From: Lactuca virosa
Lineage: Eukaryota > Streptophyta > Magnoliopsida > Asterales > Asteraceae
DNA length: 64,000 nt
Direction: 5' to 3'
NCBI GenBank assembly: GCA_928212115.1
Contig: CAKMRJ010001112.1
Coordinates: forward strand, 401,250,254 to 401,314,253
Shown: positions 34,019 through 47,150 of the stretch, in pieces
How positions within the stretch are numbered: the stretch's first letter is position 1
How the letters are laid out: every line of letters starts with the position of its first letter
The notes under the pieces: generated by a model
Seen by the model: the letters and a program-made list of their open reading frames with translations, nothing else
What the model was told of the DNA's origin: nothing
The model's database searches: none
Program-made: the position numbers and the translations under genes

Positions 34019-35534
34019 AGTACCTTCCTCAGTCAAAAACAGCTCAAAACCGGAAGAGGAAACCCAAAAGGACCCTCTTGGTCCTGAACCTGTTGGCCGG
34101 AACCCTCTTGGTCCGGAACCCTCTTATCCGGAATGCCTTCTAAGGGCCAAGAGGAAGCATCTTCGGAACCTTCCCCCCCCCCCCCCTTCGGAACCTCTGA
34201 AGTGAATCCGGAAGACTAAGGCTTGCTCCGGAAGGACCTTGCACCGGACAACTTCGCATCTCGGAATGCCTCGGTCCGGACCTACCCGTTTCGCACCTGA
34301 CTCCGGAAGTGAGGATTGATTTCGGAACTCGCCCAGCGCCTCCGGAACTCCTCTATATGCACTTCGGACCCTCGCATACTTAAAGCTCCACTCCGGAAGT
34401 TGTGATATAGCTTCGGAATTCGCATAATGGCTCCGGAATTCACCTTTTAGCCCCGGATTTTGGACTATTTCGGACCTTTTCTTCATTTTGGGGTATTTTG
34501 AGGTCTGGAACCCCACCAAACTCGTATTTTTCTTAACTGAGACCCCTAAAACCTCTATTTTACGCCAAATTTAATTATTTAAATCATATTTTCATAAAAT
34601 AAAAGTTTAGGATTTAGGAAGATCTTATCCTAAATCAAGATAAGGACAAAGTGGTTGACCTTGTGATGTGATGCTAATTCCTCATTTCCCATGAAAATCC
34701 CAGATAAACACACATTATCCATAAGAAAATAAGCTTTACCCACCAGCTTTCCATGCAAATGTCAAGTCACCCTTATCCTCCCTTATTGAAAACGTGAACT
34801 ACTCTCTCAATTCTCATATCCATATTGAACAAACTCCTAAGAACACTCTCATTTTCTCTCAAATACTCCTCCCAAGAGCAAAGTTAAGGATCTTGCTGGA
34901 AGCAAAATTCTCAAATATTCCCTGGAGTTTTCTAAAGTAAGTTCTCCACTCATCTAAGATTTTATATAATCTTCAAGATGAATCCATATTATTTTACTCA
35001 TAATAATATGTGATAATCAACCTTAGGACAACATTCTTCCCAGAGGAGTTCCTCATCTCAGCCAAAAGTTTAAGCTTGAGATCTTCACTCCATAACTCCA
35101 AACAACTCCCCAACCAACTCAAGGTGAGCTTCATACCCCACCTTTTTCCATGTTTTAATGTTTTTGGGGGAGAGTACAAGTCAAATCTTGCCTAAATACT
35201 TGAATAATTGCATGTATACGTATGTTTGTATGTGTGTGTGAAATATTATTAAATTATTATTTTAGTAATATTCTTATAAACGTAAGATTTCACAACTTCA
35301 TAAAGAACATAGGATACTTTGTGTACAAAAGAGCCTCCTAACTATTGGGTGTGTCCAACTTAACCCATTTATCTATGCTTTCATGTCTAGAGATAAAAGT
35401 TATAAAAAGGGACCCTGATAAGTTTACACTCTTTCTAGTAATTTTTTTAAAAAAAAAAGGAAACTTAGTGACTATTTGCAAACTATCAGGGAGTATTTTA
35501 TAAATATTCGATATAAAAGTTTGCGTCAAGAAAA

Positions 35535-35544
35535 TATATAAATA
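35535..35544 (+). promoter_or_regulatory. TATA box of E1 LTR
   Basis: TATATAAATA followed by AGAGCC, duplicated at 60127-60136. It is the best promoter candidate in the LTR. Confidence 0.5.
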
Positions 35545-37133
35545 GAGCCTTTATGACAGAATTATTTGCATGTCATAAACTGCTGTCGTAAAACCTCCAA
35601 GAACATAAGTAATGTTTTATATGTCATAAAACAGAAAATGCGTGTCATAACCGGCAGTTATAAATTTACACAAATTATAACTTGACACTTTTTCCTCTTG
35701 ACTAAAATGACTTATTTTTCAATAAACGAAAAGGAACGGACACGAGCACCCAGTTAACGAGCACAATCAACGGTATGGAACGTGAACGATATTTCTATTC
35801 AATGAGTACGAATTTCATTATTTATCTAACAAATAATGGATCTTTAACGATTGCTCAAAAGGTTGTTAATATTCTAGTCAGACAAATCTCAAAAGTACCT
35901 AAATATAAAAATATTAGTGTATGTCTAAAGTCCTGTAAGGAGTTATAGCCAGAGTCTCCTGGAGGGAGAGCGGGAATTTGTGTATAGATCTATACGGGGT
36001 TGACACCCCGCACCTTCGTTGTTCGCTACAGCTAGACAGGCCAGTCTAGGGTGACAAATGTTTTTTTCCAAAACTAGGGCGCCTGAGAAACGCCAAAACG
36101 GGCACTCCGTCAGATTAGTATGGTTATAACGACTCACTAGAATATGTTATATTAACTAGAAATTTATGTAAGGAAAAACCTCATAAATAAATTTTGGCAC
36201 GTTGTGTCGAACGTCCTAAACATGATAAGTGATGGTCCGCATTTGTTGCGTTGACTGTCCTTTTTCATAGCGTAGAACGTCCACAATTTCCATGTTGATT
36301 CTTTCTCCTAACAAGTATAGAGTCGTAATATTGCTATTTTACAAATTAAAAAGCATAGGACCCTATGGAAAAAGTTTGTAAACGATTTTGAAAACAATAA
36401 ACTAACCCACACATATACATAGTTGGAACTAGAACTTACGAATATTTTATAGCCGAAAATATAGGATTTTCTGGAGAAAACGATTTTCTACGATTTCGAT
36501 AACGATAAACTAGAAGCACACTCAATTTTATTCGATAAGAGGAACAAGATTTTCAACCATATTCTCTTTTTGAAAATAAGGGATTTTTTTGGAAACGGTT
36601 GACTATTACTGTTCAAAAGAACTATTCTCGTACATAGCTCATTTTTTTTACTACTTACACTACTTTTCAGAATCACTCCTTATAAGGATGAACAAAAGTA
36701 ATGACATGCACACACATATATCCATGATTTTCAAGGCAAGACTTCAAACGATTTCATAGAAAATATCGGATTTTCTGAAAGTACAATGAGAATGATCCTA
36801 AACAAGTGTAAACGATTCTATACATAAATGCTTATGAACTCACCAACTTTTTAGTTGACGCTTTTCAAAACGACTTGTATTCTCAGGGATCTAGTAAGCA
36901 GGTAACAAGGGACGCGGATGCAAGAATGTTTAGCTATAGTTTGGATTTTTCTGCTCATGTCTCTTTTGTGTAACTTGAAGAACAAATATAATATGTAAAC
37001 AATGTAAGTTTGTTATCTCAATGTATTATGTTTGGATTGCTCTGTTTCAATTATATTCAATTGTTATGATACTGCATAATGAAGTCACCCGCCTCCGGAC
37101 GTTTCCGCCATCTGGTCCGGGGGTGTGATAGAT

Positions 37134-37146
37134 TGGTATCAGAGCA
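37134..37146 (+). other. E1 primer-binding site
   Basis: TGGTATCAGAGCA, perfect iMet type, three bases after the LTR. Confidence 0.93.
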
Positions 37147-37536
37147 TTGTTTATAGTGAACTGATATATCTAGCCATACAAGATATACAACTATAAATAC
37201 AATGGGACTAAAACACACTCTGCCTAAAAGTATACTTTAAGAAGATAAGTATTCTATAAAAGTATACATAATTACTAACCCAGTATCATAACGAGAAGAA
37301 TCCAAAAGTAACTAAAGGTTGAACACTACAGTCAAACCTGGGCAGTTATGTAATCATATCTGGAATAAATATAGCCTGATAAACTATATTTATTTGAGAT
37401 ATGACCAACATGTGCTTGGGAGTGATGGTGGTGTAGCAACGAACCTAAAACCTATCAACTATGTGCACAAGAGAACAATAGAATCGAACATCAAGTTTAA
37501 AATACTATAGGAGTATTTTAGGATACTATAAACCCT
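37147..37536 (+). other. E1 leader
   Basis: Non-coding. Similar to E2's leader from 54082 (TTTATAGTGAA, AAGATATACAA shared), showing E1 and E2 are sister families. Confidence 0.65.
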
Positions 37537-38643
37537 TCCCACACCTAAAACTTTCCCCGTATATCTCGTATCTCGATTCCCGCACAAATAACATAGTTGA
37601 CATTACTTACCAAGACTTCTACTACCCCGTCACGGTGAATTGCGGTTAGGGCAAGGAGAGACCGAAAGAAGTCCAAGAGGAAAATCCAGAAGTGGATCAT
37701 AAGGAATACCAAGAGATGAATCGTGGAAGGGAGGATTCCGACTAAGAACCCAGCAAGGATAAAAGAGCCAAGGAAACCCTTGGCGAAGCTCTACCCAATT
37801 GATAGTAAATCAGAGACCCTTTCACCTTTCTCTTCCCAGATACATAAACACCCCATATAGGTACTCCTAGAATAGACATACCTAGAAACAAAACGATACC
37901 CACGCAAAAACAAGTTGAGAAATTGGCTCCTATCCAATTTAGGGCGTATCTCCACAAAAGACAACCCGATCCACAATCGACGTGCACCGAACTCCGATAG
38001 CCAACACCCTCGCGAATCAAGCATCACCTCCGTATGGGCCACGAGTAACCCGAGTTGACTCCCAGTTCCAAACTCTCTGCCATGGAGTAATGGAGACCGT
38101 AAGCAAGGCCGAGTGTGCGACGATGTAAATCCGATCCCCCACAAGTAACAAGAACACCATCTCAAATGCCTTGTGAAACCCACAAGTAGAACCAGAAAAC
38201 TATGCAGACCATCTACACTCCTTCAATGGGGAGATGGTCATCTAGAGACCACAACTCATTGTAATCAAGGCTAGGGCAACCTTAGCGGTGTAAAGGACAC
38301 CAAAAAGAGCACTCAGGATAGGAGTAAAAAGGCCAAGCACCTTGTGCGCCATGGCGATAAAAGAAAACCACCACACTACTCGCCTTAGGTTCATAATGCC
38401 TATAATCGCAACCAGTAGTAGTAAATCAAGAGGAGTACATCCTCCGAGAATCCATACAACCAATTCCATTAACGACATTGCTAACTATGTGCTATTTTGA
38501 AAGACTTAACGTCATACAATATATGTTTCCACTCTCTATCATAACTGCATCATAGGGATGTAGGTTGACACGATTATACGAGTAAACTCCCTTGAAACTA
38601 GCTACAAGTACTTACGAGATCACTTTTCGTGTGCAACAGGGTC

Positions 38644-39237
38644 ATGTCTTCCCATGGAGATAACCAGTACCCTGACGATGCACCGGTCCTACAAATAGAC
38701 TCCACCACATTCCAAGCAACTGTAACAGCTGCCGTGGCAGCTGTCATGGCATACTTCAATGCCAACAACACGAACAAAAATAGAAACAGTACCGGTAAAT
38801 TCAATCCTAATAATAACCAAGAAAACCAACGAAGGACGACTCGCCAATGCACCCTAAAACCTAAACCTAAGCTCAAGAAACGAAAGTTTGGAAATGAAAA
38901 AGGAGGCAGTTCGACTCAGAGGCCTACTAAAAGACAACAAGTGGAATCAGTCCCCACCCCCACTAACCCTACTCCTCCCCCATCGAGACAAACATACCTT
39001 GGGAACAATCCACCTTGCAACAAGTGCAAATACCATCATTGGGGAGCCTGCCAGACATTTTGTTGCAAGAGGTGCAACAAGATGGGGCACACCTCCCGCT
39101 ACTGTAGGGCCCTGGCCCCATGCGTCACTCCGACCCTCAACCCAGAAGTAAATCCAGTTTGCCATAAGTACGGTGCAACAGGACATTTCAAGAGAGATTG
39201 TCCAACAGAGATGACTAACGAAGAAGTTGACAACTAG
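38644..39237 (+). pseudogene. E1 gag lacking the capsid core, copy 1
   Basis: An uninterrupted 197-codon frame from MSSHGDNQYPDD. An alanine-rich N-terminal helix (TVTAAVAAVMAYFNANN) resembles E2 gag residues AAVVAAVATAMAQYHNN. The central gag capsid domain seen in E2 is missing, and the frame passes to a basic linker (KLKKRKFGNEKGG). It then reaches the zinc region: CNKCKYHHWGAC, CKRCNKMGHTSRYC and CHKYGATGHFKRDC (second Cys to Tyr). An internal deletion in frame would explain it. It could make a small RNA-binding protein, but there is no evidence that it is expressed. Confidence 0.8.
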
Positions 39238-39873
39238 ACAGGAAGAGATGACAAGGAACCCTACCACAGCTTTTGGTATGTTCCACAGTAAACTTAAGCA
39301 TCGAGCTATCACAAAAGTTTTTGTCAATTAAAAACATAACAAAAAAAAATATTTTTCTCGTTAGAGCAAATCCTGTAAATTACGGGAAGCTAGGGATCCT
39401 TACGAATGGACCATGATGGTCCCATATGAACGTTAGTACCACATATGGTTAGGATTCCGCAAACTGAGAACGTGCGATTCCGCCTTATTTTCTGTCCCTG
39501 GGCCGAATAGCGATTAGGACAGAACCCCACAGTCAACCATCTCTAAAGATCCTAAGTATGTACGGTTAGGTCACATCCATCTATAGTGGAAGGACCTGGC
39601 AGAATTCGGATTACGAATTCCTTTACCTTATAATAGCACCCTCGTGTCGCCAGAACACCTAAGCAAGCAGAAACGAGATAGACCCAATGGTAACAACGAA
39701 AACGTAACTAGCAACGATAAGAACACGAACACTAGAACACCTAACAAGCAGAAACGAGATAGACCCAATGGTAATAACGAAAACAAAACTAGCAACAATA
39801 AGAGCATGAACATAGAACACCCTGACGGTCCTGGCAACCAATACTCCTCAAATCGATGTAACAACAAGGAGTT

Positions 39874-40572
39874 TGTGACAACCCGAAATTTCTATCTTGT
39901 ACAACCATTCACTTCAATCAAAGTCAGACTTGTTTCTGCTAACTTTTAGCACTGTTTAGAGTCTGTTTGAGCATTTTGAGCCTAGTGCATCAAAGGAATC
40001 AGTGTTTGGATTTATCAGTTAGGGTTCCAAACCAGCTAGCAAACTGTAAACCTCTTCAAAAGGAGTTTACGGTCAAGAAGCTTAGAGCTTACGGTCATGA
40101 TGACCGTAAACTCCCTATATATACATAAATTATGATCATTTTGATCATTTCTTTCATTTCCAAGCCAAAAATCTCGAAAACTCTCTCAAGTATCATAAGA
40201 TCTTCATCTTGATCTTCCAAAAATGTAAGAATTCTTTCCTTTGATTTGTTGTTACATCTCTTTATCTAGTGATTATGCATGATTTCATCCATGAAATCTC
40301 TTCATTTTGTTAGATCTTTAAGTGTTCTTCATTTCACCAAGAACACCAAGAACACACACTAGTGTTCTTGGATCCTAATCACCCTTACAAGCTTCTAATA
40401 AGTAAGTACACTACCCTTAGCTTGTTATATACTAAAATCGCTAGTCAATCACCTTGAAAACATCATTTTTAGCCAAGAACAAGGTGTTTACGGTCTAAGA
40501 GTATCTCCTTAGACCGTAAACTCTAATGAAAGGTGCATTAGAGACCTTAAACCCTTCCTAAGGCTAAACCCC
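39874..40572 (+). repeat. Partial E2 5' LTR inside unit 1
   Basis: Starts TGTGACAACCCGAAATTTC, a typical Tekay-like LTR start, and stops at the duplication junction. Confidence 0.8.
40062..40114. promoter_or_regulatory. Inverted repeat directly upstream of TATA (E2 LTR)
   Basis: GGAGTTTACGGTCA at 40062-40075 is the exact reverse complement of TGACCGTAAACTCC at 40101-40114. A TATATATA box follows at once. Confidence 0.7.
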
Positions 40573-41679
40573 TCCCACACCTAAAACTTTCCCCGTATAT
40601 CTCGTATCTCGATTCCCGCACAAATAACATAGTTGACATTACTTACCAAGACTTCTACTACCCCGTCACGGTGAATTGCGGTTAGGGCAAGGAGAGACCG
40701 AAAGAAGTCCAAGAGGAAAATCCAGAAGTGGATCATAAGGAATACAAAGAGATGAATCGTGGAAGGGAGGATTCCGACTAAGAACCCAGCAAGGATAAAA
40801 GAGCCAAGGAAACCCTTGGCGAAGCTCTACCCAATTGATAGTAAATCAGAGACCCTTTCACCTTTCTCTTCCCAGATACATAAACACCCCATATAGGTAC
40901 TCCTAGAATAGACATACCTAGAAACAAAACGATACCCACACAAAAACAAGTTGAGAAATTGGCTCCTATCCAATTTAGGGCGTATCTCCACAAAAGACAA
41001 CCCGATCCACAATTGACGTGCACCGAACTCCGATAGCCAACACCCTCACGAATCAAGCATCACCTCCGTATGGGCCACGAGTAACCCGAGTTGACTCCCG
41101 GTTCCAAACTCTCTGCCATGGAGTAATGGAGACCGTAAGCAAGGCCCAGTGTGCGACGATGTAAATCCGATCCCCCACAAGTAACAAGAACACCATTCCA
41201 AATGCCTTGTGAAACCCACAAGTAGAACCAGAAAACTATGCAGACCATCTACACTCCTTGAAAGGGGAGGTGGTCATCTAGAGACCACAACTCATTGTAA
41301 TCAAGGCTAGGGCAACCTTAGCGGTGTAAAGGACACCAAAAAGAGCACTCATGATAGGAGTAAAAAGGCCAAGCACCTTGTGCGCCATGGCGATAAAAGA
41401 AAACCACCACACTACTCGCCTTAGGTTCATAATGCCTATAATCGCAACCAGTAGTAGTAAATCAAGAGGAGTACATCCTCCGAGAATCCATACAACCAAG
41501 TCCATTAACGACATTGCTAACTATGTGCTATTTTGACAGACTTAACGTCATACAATATATGTTTCCACTCTCTATCATAACTGCATCATAGGGATGTAGG
41601 TTGACACGATTATACGAGTAAACTCCCTTGAAAATAGCTACAAGTACTTACGAGCTCTCTTTTCGTGTGCAACAGGGTC

Positions 41680-42273
41680 ATGTCTTCCCATGGAGATAAC
41701 TAGTACCCTGACGATGCACCGGTCCTACAAATAAACTCCACCACATTCCAAGTAACTGTAACAGCTGCCGTGGCAGCTGTCATGGCATACTTCAATGCCA
41801 ACAACACGAACGAAAATAGAAACAGTACCGGTAAATTCAATCCTAACAATAACCAAGAAAACCAACGAAGGACGACTCGCCAATGCACCCTAAAACCTAA
41901 AACTAAGCTCAAGAAACGAAAGTTTGGAAATGAAAAAGGAGGCAGTTCGACTCAGAGGCCTACTAAAAGACAACAAGTGGAATCAGTCCCCACCCCCACT
42001 AACCCTACTCCTCCCCCATCGAGACAAACATACCTTGGGAACAATCCACCTTGCAACAAGTGCAAATACCATCATTGGGGAGCCTGCCAGATATTTTGTT
42101 GCAAGAGGTGCAACAAGATGGGGCACACCTCCCGCTATTGTAGGGCCCCGACCCCATGCGTCACTCTGACCCTCAACCCAGAAGTAAATCCAGTTTGCCA
42201 TAAGTACGGTGCAACAGGACATTTCAAGAGAGATTATCCGACAGAGATGACTAACGAAGGAGTTGACAACTAG
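41680..42273 (+). pseudogene. E1 gag lacking the capsid core, copy 2
   Basis: Same as 38644-39237, but codon 8 is TAG (41701-41703) where unit 1 has CAG, so the natural start is cut off. The zinc region also differs: the final cysteine of the last knuckle is TAT (KRDY). Confidence 0.85.
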
Positions 42274-43099
42274 ACAGGAAGAGATGACAAGGAACCCTAC
42301 CACAGCTTTTGGTACGTTCCACGGTAAACTTAAGGATCGAGCTATCACAAAAGTTTTTGTCAATTAAAAACATAACCAAAAAAAAACTATTTTTCTCGTT
42401 AGAGCAAATCCTGTAAATTACGGGAAGCTAGGGATCCTTACGAATGGACCATGATGGTCCCATATGAACGTTAGTACCACATATGGTTAGGATTCCGCAA
42501 ACTGAGAGCGTGTGATTCCGCCTTACTTTCTGTCCCTAGGTCGAATAGCGATTAGGACAGAACCCCACAGTCAACCATCTCTAAAGATCCTAAGTATGTA
42601 CGGTTAGGTCACATCCATCTATAGTGGAAGGACCTGGCAGAATTCGGATTACGAATTCCTTTACCTTATAATAGCACCCTCGTGTCCCCAGAACACCTAA
42701 GCAAGCAGAAACGAGATAGACCCAATGGTAACAACGAAAACGTAACTAGCAACGATAAGAACACGAACACTAGAACACCTAACAAGCAGAAACGAGATAG
42801 ACCCAATGGTAATAACGAAAACAAAACTAGCAACAATAAGAGCATGAACATAGAACACCCTGACGTTCCTGGCAACCAATACTCCTCAAATCGATGTAAC
42901 AACAAGGAGTTCGTGACAACCCGAAATTTCTATCTTGTACAACCATTCACTTCAATCAAAGTCAGACTTGTTTCTGCTAACTTTTAGCACTGTTTAGAGT
43001 CTGTTTGAGCATTTTGAGCCTAGTGCATCAAAGGAATCAGTGTTTGGATTTATCAGTTAGGGTTCCAAACCAGCTAGCAAACTGTAAACCTCTTCAAAA

Positions 43100-43152
43100 G
43101 GAGTTTACGGTCAAGAAGCTTAGAGCTTACGGTCATGGTGACCGTAAACTCC
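43100..43152. promoter_or_regulatory. Inverted repeat upstream of TATA (full E2 LTR)
   Basis: Copy of 40062-40114: GGAGTTTACGGTCA at 43100-43113 and TGACCGTAAACTCC at 43139-43152, with TATATATA at about 43154. Confidence 0.7.
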
Positions 43153-43679
43153 CTATATATACATAAATTATGATCATTTTCATCATTTCTTTCATTTCCA
43201 AGCCAAAAATCTCGAAAACTCTCTCAAGTATCATAAGATCTTCATCTTGATCTTCCAAAAATGTAAGAATTCTTTCCTTTGATTTGTTGTTACATCTCTT
43301 TATCTAGTGATTATGCATGATTTCATCCATGAAATCTCTTCATTTTGTTAGATCTTCAAGTGTTCTTCATTTCACCAAGAACACCAAGAACACACACTAG
43401 TGTTCTTGGATCCTAATCACCCTTACAAGCTTCTAATAAGTAAGTACACTACCCTTAGCCTGTTATATACTAAAATCTCTAGTCAATCACCTTGAAAACA
43501 TCATTTTTAGCCAAGAACAAGGTGTTTACGGTCTAAAAGTATCTCCTTAGACCGTAAACTCTAATAAAAGGTGCATTAGAGACCTTAAACCCTTCCTAAG
43601 GCTAAGCATGGTCCCTAGAATTCGATGCCTTTGAATGAAGCCCTTGAAAACCATCATTTGTGCAAGATTTGATGAGTTT

Positions 43680-43880
43680 ATGGTTGAATCTCCTTAGACC
43701 GTGAACTCCATGACCGTAAGGTCATTAGACCGTAAACCTTATGACCGTAAGGTCATAGGACCGTAAAGACATGGGACCGTGAACCCATTGGACCGTAAGG
43801 TCATTAGACCGTAAACTCAATGAACCGTAAACCCATTGAACCGTAAACTCTTATGGTCATGCCACTTGGACCGTAAACTC
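43680..43880 (+). repeat. GACCGTAAACTC irregular array
   Basis: About ten spaced copies of (G)ACCGTAAAC or ACCGTAAGGTCAT, spaced roughly 15-25 bp, in the transcribed part of the E2 LTR. Confidence 0.8.
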
Positions 43881-44689
43881 CTTAGGGTGGCCATACACCC
43901 TTGGTATGCAATCACATATGATTGTAGCACTTAAATCTAAGTGTATCCTATGTCCTAGGGTGTTTCCTTTCATGATTAGTTGTATAAACACTAATTATAT
44001 GCTTATATGTATCATTAAATGATAAATAGGATCCGTGTGTGTGCTCAAGTCTTCACTTGACACTTAGCATCCTATACCACTCGTTCATCCAAACCACTCA
44101 CTACAGGTGAGTTCATACCCCTTAATCTATCTTTTAAATGATTTTAAATGCTTTTATGGGGGGAATACAAGTAGAGAACATGTTAGTTATATAATCAATC
44201 ACATGTGATTTATAACTATGTTTCAAACAAAGGGTTTCATATACTTCAAACTGTGTTTCAAACAAAGGATTTCTTATACTTTCAAACTGTATTATCAATC
44301 AAACTGCTTTTAAATCGTTTTATAAATTGACATCAAGTCATCCATAGTTATCATTAAACTCTTCAAATGTTTTACAAAACTTCTTTTTAAACTTATATAT
44401 TGTCAAATGCATGTCTATATATGTATAGTTATATAAGTAATGTTTAAAGGACTTAGGACTGATAACTCGCTTAATTTCCTTTTCCTTGTTTGGATGTGGC
44501 CAGAAAGTATCGGTTATTTGTCCGAAGGTCGTTTAAATATCAATTATATATTATGTATACATATGTAGATATAACGTACTATCAATCAGTTTAGTACCTT
44601 TGGGTAACAAAGGCATACCTTCCTTCATTCAAACTACAGAAATTACTAGTAAACTATAATAGGTATAGTTTAGGAGAATACTATCATAT

Positions 44690-44850
44690 ACAAATACTAT
44701 AACAGAGAATACTATAACAGAGAATACTATAACAGAGAACACTATAACAGAGAATACTATAACAGAGAATACTATAACAGAGAATACTAGACAGAGAATA
44801 CTATACAAAGGATACTATACAGAGAATACTATACATAGAATACTATTCCT
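44690..44850 (+). repeat. ACTATAACAGAGAAT minisatellite
   Basis: About nine copies of a 15-17-bp unit ATACTATAACAGAGA, the last ones shortened to ATACTATACAGAGA. Confidence 0.92.
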
Positions 44851-45272
44851 ATAACAAGTATACAACAAGATTCAGAGATAACATAATGTGAGATACTACT
44901 TCATGACACATCGACCATTTCGTTATGTCACGTTTTGTAACCAGAATCTCCTGGAGGGAGAGTGTGAGTTTGCGTATAGATCTATACTGGATTGACTATC
45001 CTACACCTTGCTGTTCGCTACAGTGGGACTTGCAAGTCTACGGGTTCCAAATGTCATTTCTTCCGATGTCTTTCATCGTCGTGTTATAGTCGGTTTAGTA
45101 TGGTAACAATCTTATCACATTTTGCCTTAATTAAACCATTGGTTTTAAGGTAGTTATTACTTCAGTAGTTAATACAAATAATACTACAGTACACATACAT
45201 TTTTCCCATTATATTCAAATTGTGATCTTCTCACATAAAGGGTAATATAAAACTATATTCTGGTAACGATAG

Positions 45273-45670
45273 TGTAAGTCCCTAAATTGCTCGTGTATCA
45301 ATCAGATTCGTTTGATGGTGCGGAATCCCAATCAAACGGATGATGTCAGATCAAATAGAAGAGAAGGAAAAGAAGAATAATGTGAATCTCAATGTATTAA
45401 TGAATAGAATGATGATCCTTTACATGAGATTCACACACACTCACACACACTCTCTTTTCTCTCTCTCTAGAACACCTTCAAATGCACACACTTAAGCTCC
45501 TCTATTCTATGTGTTCATCACTCTACTCCTCACCCCTTACACCTATATTTATACATAAGAAACATGGGCTTGGTGAACATGGGCCGTGAATGGGTTTACG
45601 GTCGTAAATGGGTTTACGGCCGTAAACACCCATTGGGTCGTAAACACCGAGCTGTTTCCGGTCCTAGACA
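45273..45670 (-). repeat. X1 3' LTR
   Basis: About 398 bp, partner of 49834-50369. Minus-strand TATA (TATAAATA) at 45546-45553, with GTTTACGGCCGTAAAC-type palindromes upstream of it. Confidence 0.8.
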
Positions 45671-47150
45671 TAAAAATACATTTTTTTTAATTTTCTGATT
45701 TTTGTTTTTGGATTTTAAAATTTTTAATTCTCCCCTAATATTTAAATTAGAAGAAAACTACGAACAAATTTAACAAAAATAAAATGATATCTAACTTTAA
45801 GAGTGATTTGGGATCAAAGTTTTTAGACAACCTTTATCCGTTTATCAGTACCTCTCCCTTCATGAATAGATCTGGTCAATCGCCGGTATTGTGTTCCACT
45901 TAAACACGAGAGATTGTGACAAAATTAGGACATACTATAAGTGACAAGACAATGTGATCCTAAGTTCCTAGATAATATTCCTTAAGGACCATTCAGCTGA
46001 CGACGACCAAAGATATTGTTGTCCACCTAAATTGAGCAGCGAGATCTACAGACAACCTAGTGATTGTTCAATTTTAAATGTACTAGAACATGTTTCCCAC
46101 TTCCTGACATACCCCAATAATCAGGAACTTCCAAAGTACTCCTTACTTTAGGTGAGCAGACAATTATTATGAGAGAAGTCAGATTTAGAATGCATATGTT
46201 ATACACCCAGGTCCGATCTCTTCCAATCTCGCAGAGGGTGAAACATATGACTAACCAGATTTAGAGGGATTGAGAAGTAGAATGGTGCATATAATGTGTA
46301 CCAGGTCGGATTGTAAGTCACGCAAAGGAGACAGTATATGGCTAACAGATAGAAAGAATTGCATAGATAGAAGATGCATAGAAATAGAGTTGCATATGTT
46401 GCAGTCCAGGTTGGATGTATTTCAATCACGCAGAGGAGGCAACATATGACTAACAGAAAGAAAGCAAGAAAATAATTTCCTACAGACCTACTTTATCGGA
46501 ATTCCCCAGTCGCCCCATCAATACCGGAATTAAGGACAAAGTTCGTACATCGAGGAAGAGTTAAACCACAGTTCTAGATACGGATAACTTTAATGTGACC
46601 GGTGGATTATCATGTATATCTCCCTGCTCAACCTATCTGAGCGTCGTATTGTCAGGCTAAATGGATCTATCTAGGTCAAGATTTTTCAAGTCTCTAGATT
46701 CCTTAAGTTCATTAATGCCTAGTCAAGTCCATTTTAATCTCTCGTGCCTACCAGCGCATCGAACACAGAGCCTAGACAATTCAGATTCTGTCCCTTACAT
46801 AGATTCAAATTGCCTGTTATCACTTGATAATATCACTTCCCAAAACATCTCCCTCAAGCACATTTCATTAACACCATATTTTTGATTTTCTGATTTTCTA
46901 ATGTTTTTTGGATTTTTTTAAACTTTTCTAATTTTTGTTTTGTTTTTATTTCTCCCCCTAAATTTGTGCATAGGAGAGAAACGAAAGTAAATGCGCAAAT
47001 TTAAACTATCCTAAAACAAAAATTTGTCTTTGAAGCGAATCAGAGTAAGATAAACTCAGGAGTATAGAGAAGAAAACGCAAACCGTAATTCACTGATTGA
47101 ATTTGCATCCAGAAGGTCTGAGAACAACACGCGTAATCTCAGAACAGATC
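45671..47150 (-). other. X1 internal region without pol
   Basis: No integrase, RT or RNase H. Three imperfect ~95-bp repeats (GCATATGTT... ...CGCAGAGG...ACATATGACTAAC) lie at about 46189-46260, 46284-46350 and 46388-46460. TTTCTCCCC(C)TAAATTT occurs at about 45730 and 46950, flanked by similar T-rich sequence. Confidence 0.6.

Larger units (their letters stand above)
33596..37130 (+). repeat. E1 5' LTR
   Basis: 3535 bp from TGTCACAACTAGC to GGGGTGTGATA (terminal CA mutated to TA; the 3' copy has TGTGACA). Contains a minisatellite, a CCGGAA-rich block, a C-run (34173-34186) and a TATA box. Confidence 0.88.
37537..40572 (+). repeat. 3.04-kb tandem duplication, unit 1
   Basis: Holds a decayed copy of the upstream ORF region (about 37590-37800), a gag fragment, a two-copy ~81-bp repeat (about 39650-39825) and the first ~700 bp of an E2 LTR. 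Repeated with very few differences in 40573-43608. Minus-strand open frames at 37742-38876 exist in both units only because the DNA was duplicated. Confidence 0.93.
40573..43608 (+). repeat. 3.04-kb tandem duplication, unit 2
   Basis: Second unit; its E2 LTR continues past the unit end into 43609-45272. The unit therefore arose after E2 had inserted in E1. Confidence 0.93.
42912..45272 (+). repeat. E2 5' LTR, part 1
   Basis: Continues at 53571-54065 after the copia composite; about 2.7 kb joined. Start mutated to CGTGACAACCC (unit 1 keeps TGTGACAACCC). Contains ACCGTAAAC repeats (43680-43880), a 17-bp minisatellite and a block at 44939-45060 shared with E1 LTR 35950-36060. Confidence 0.8.

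Noticed and set aside
37742..38876. Minus-strand frames repeated at 40778-41912
   Set aside because: Conserved only through the 3.04-kb tandem duplication; they lie antisense to gag-related sequence.
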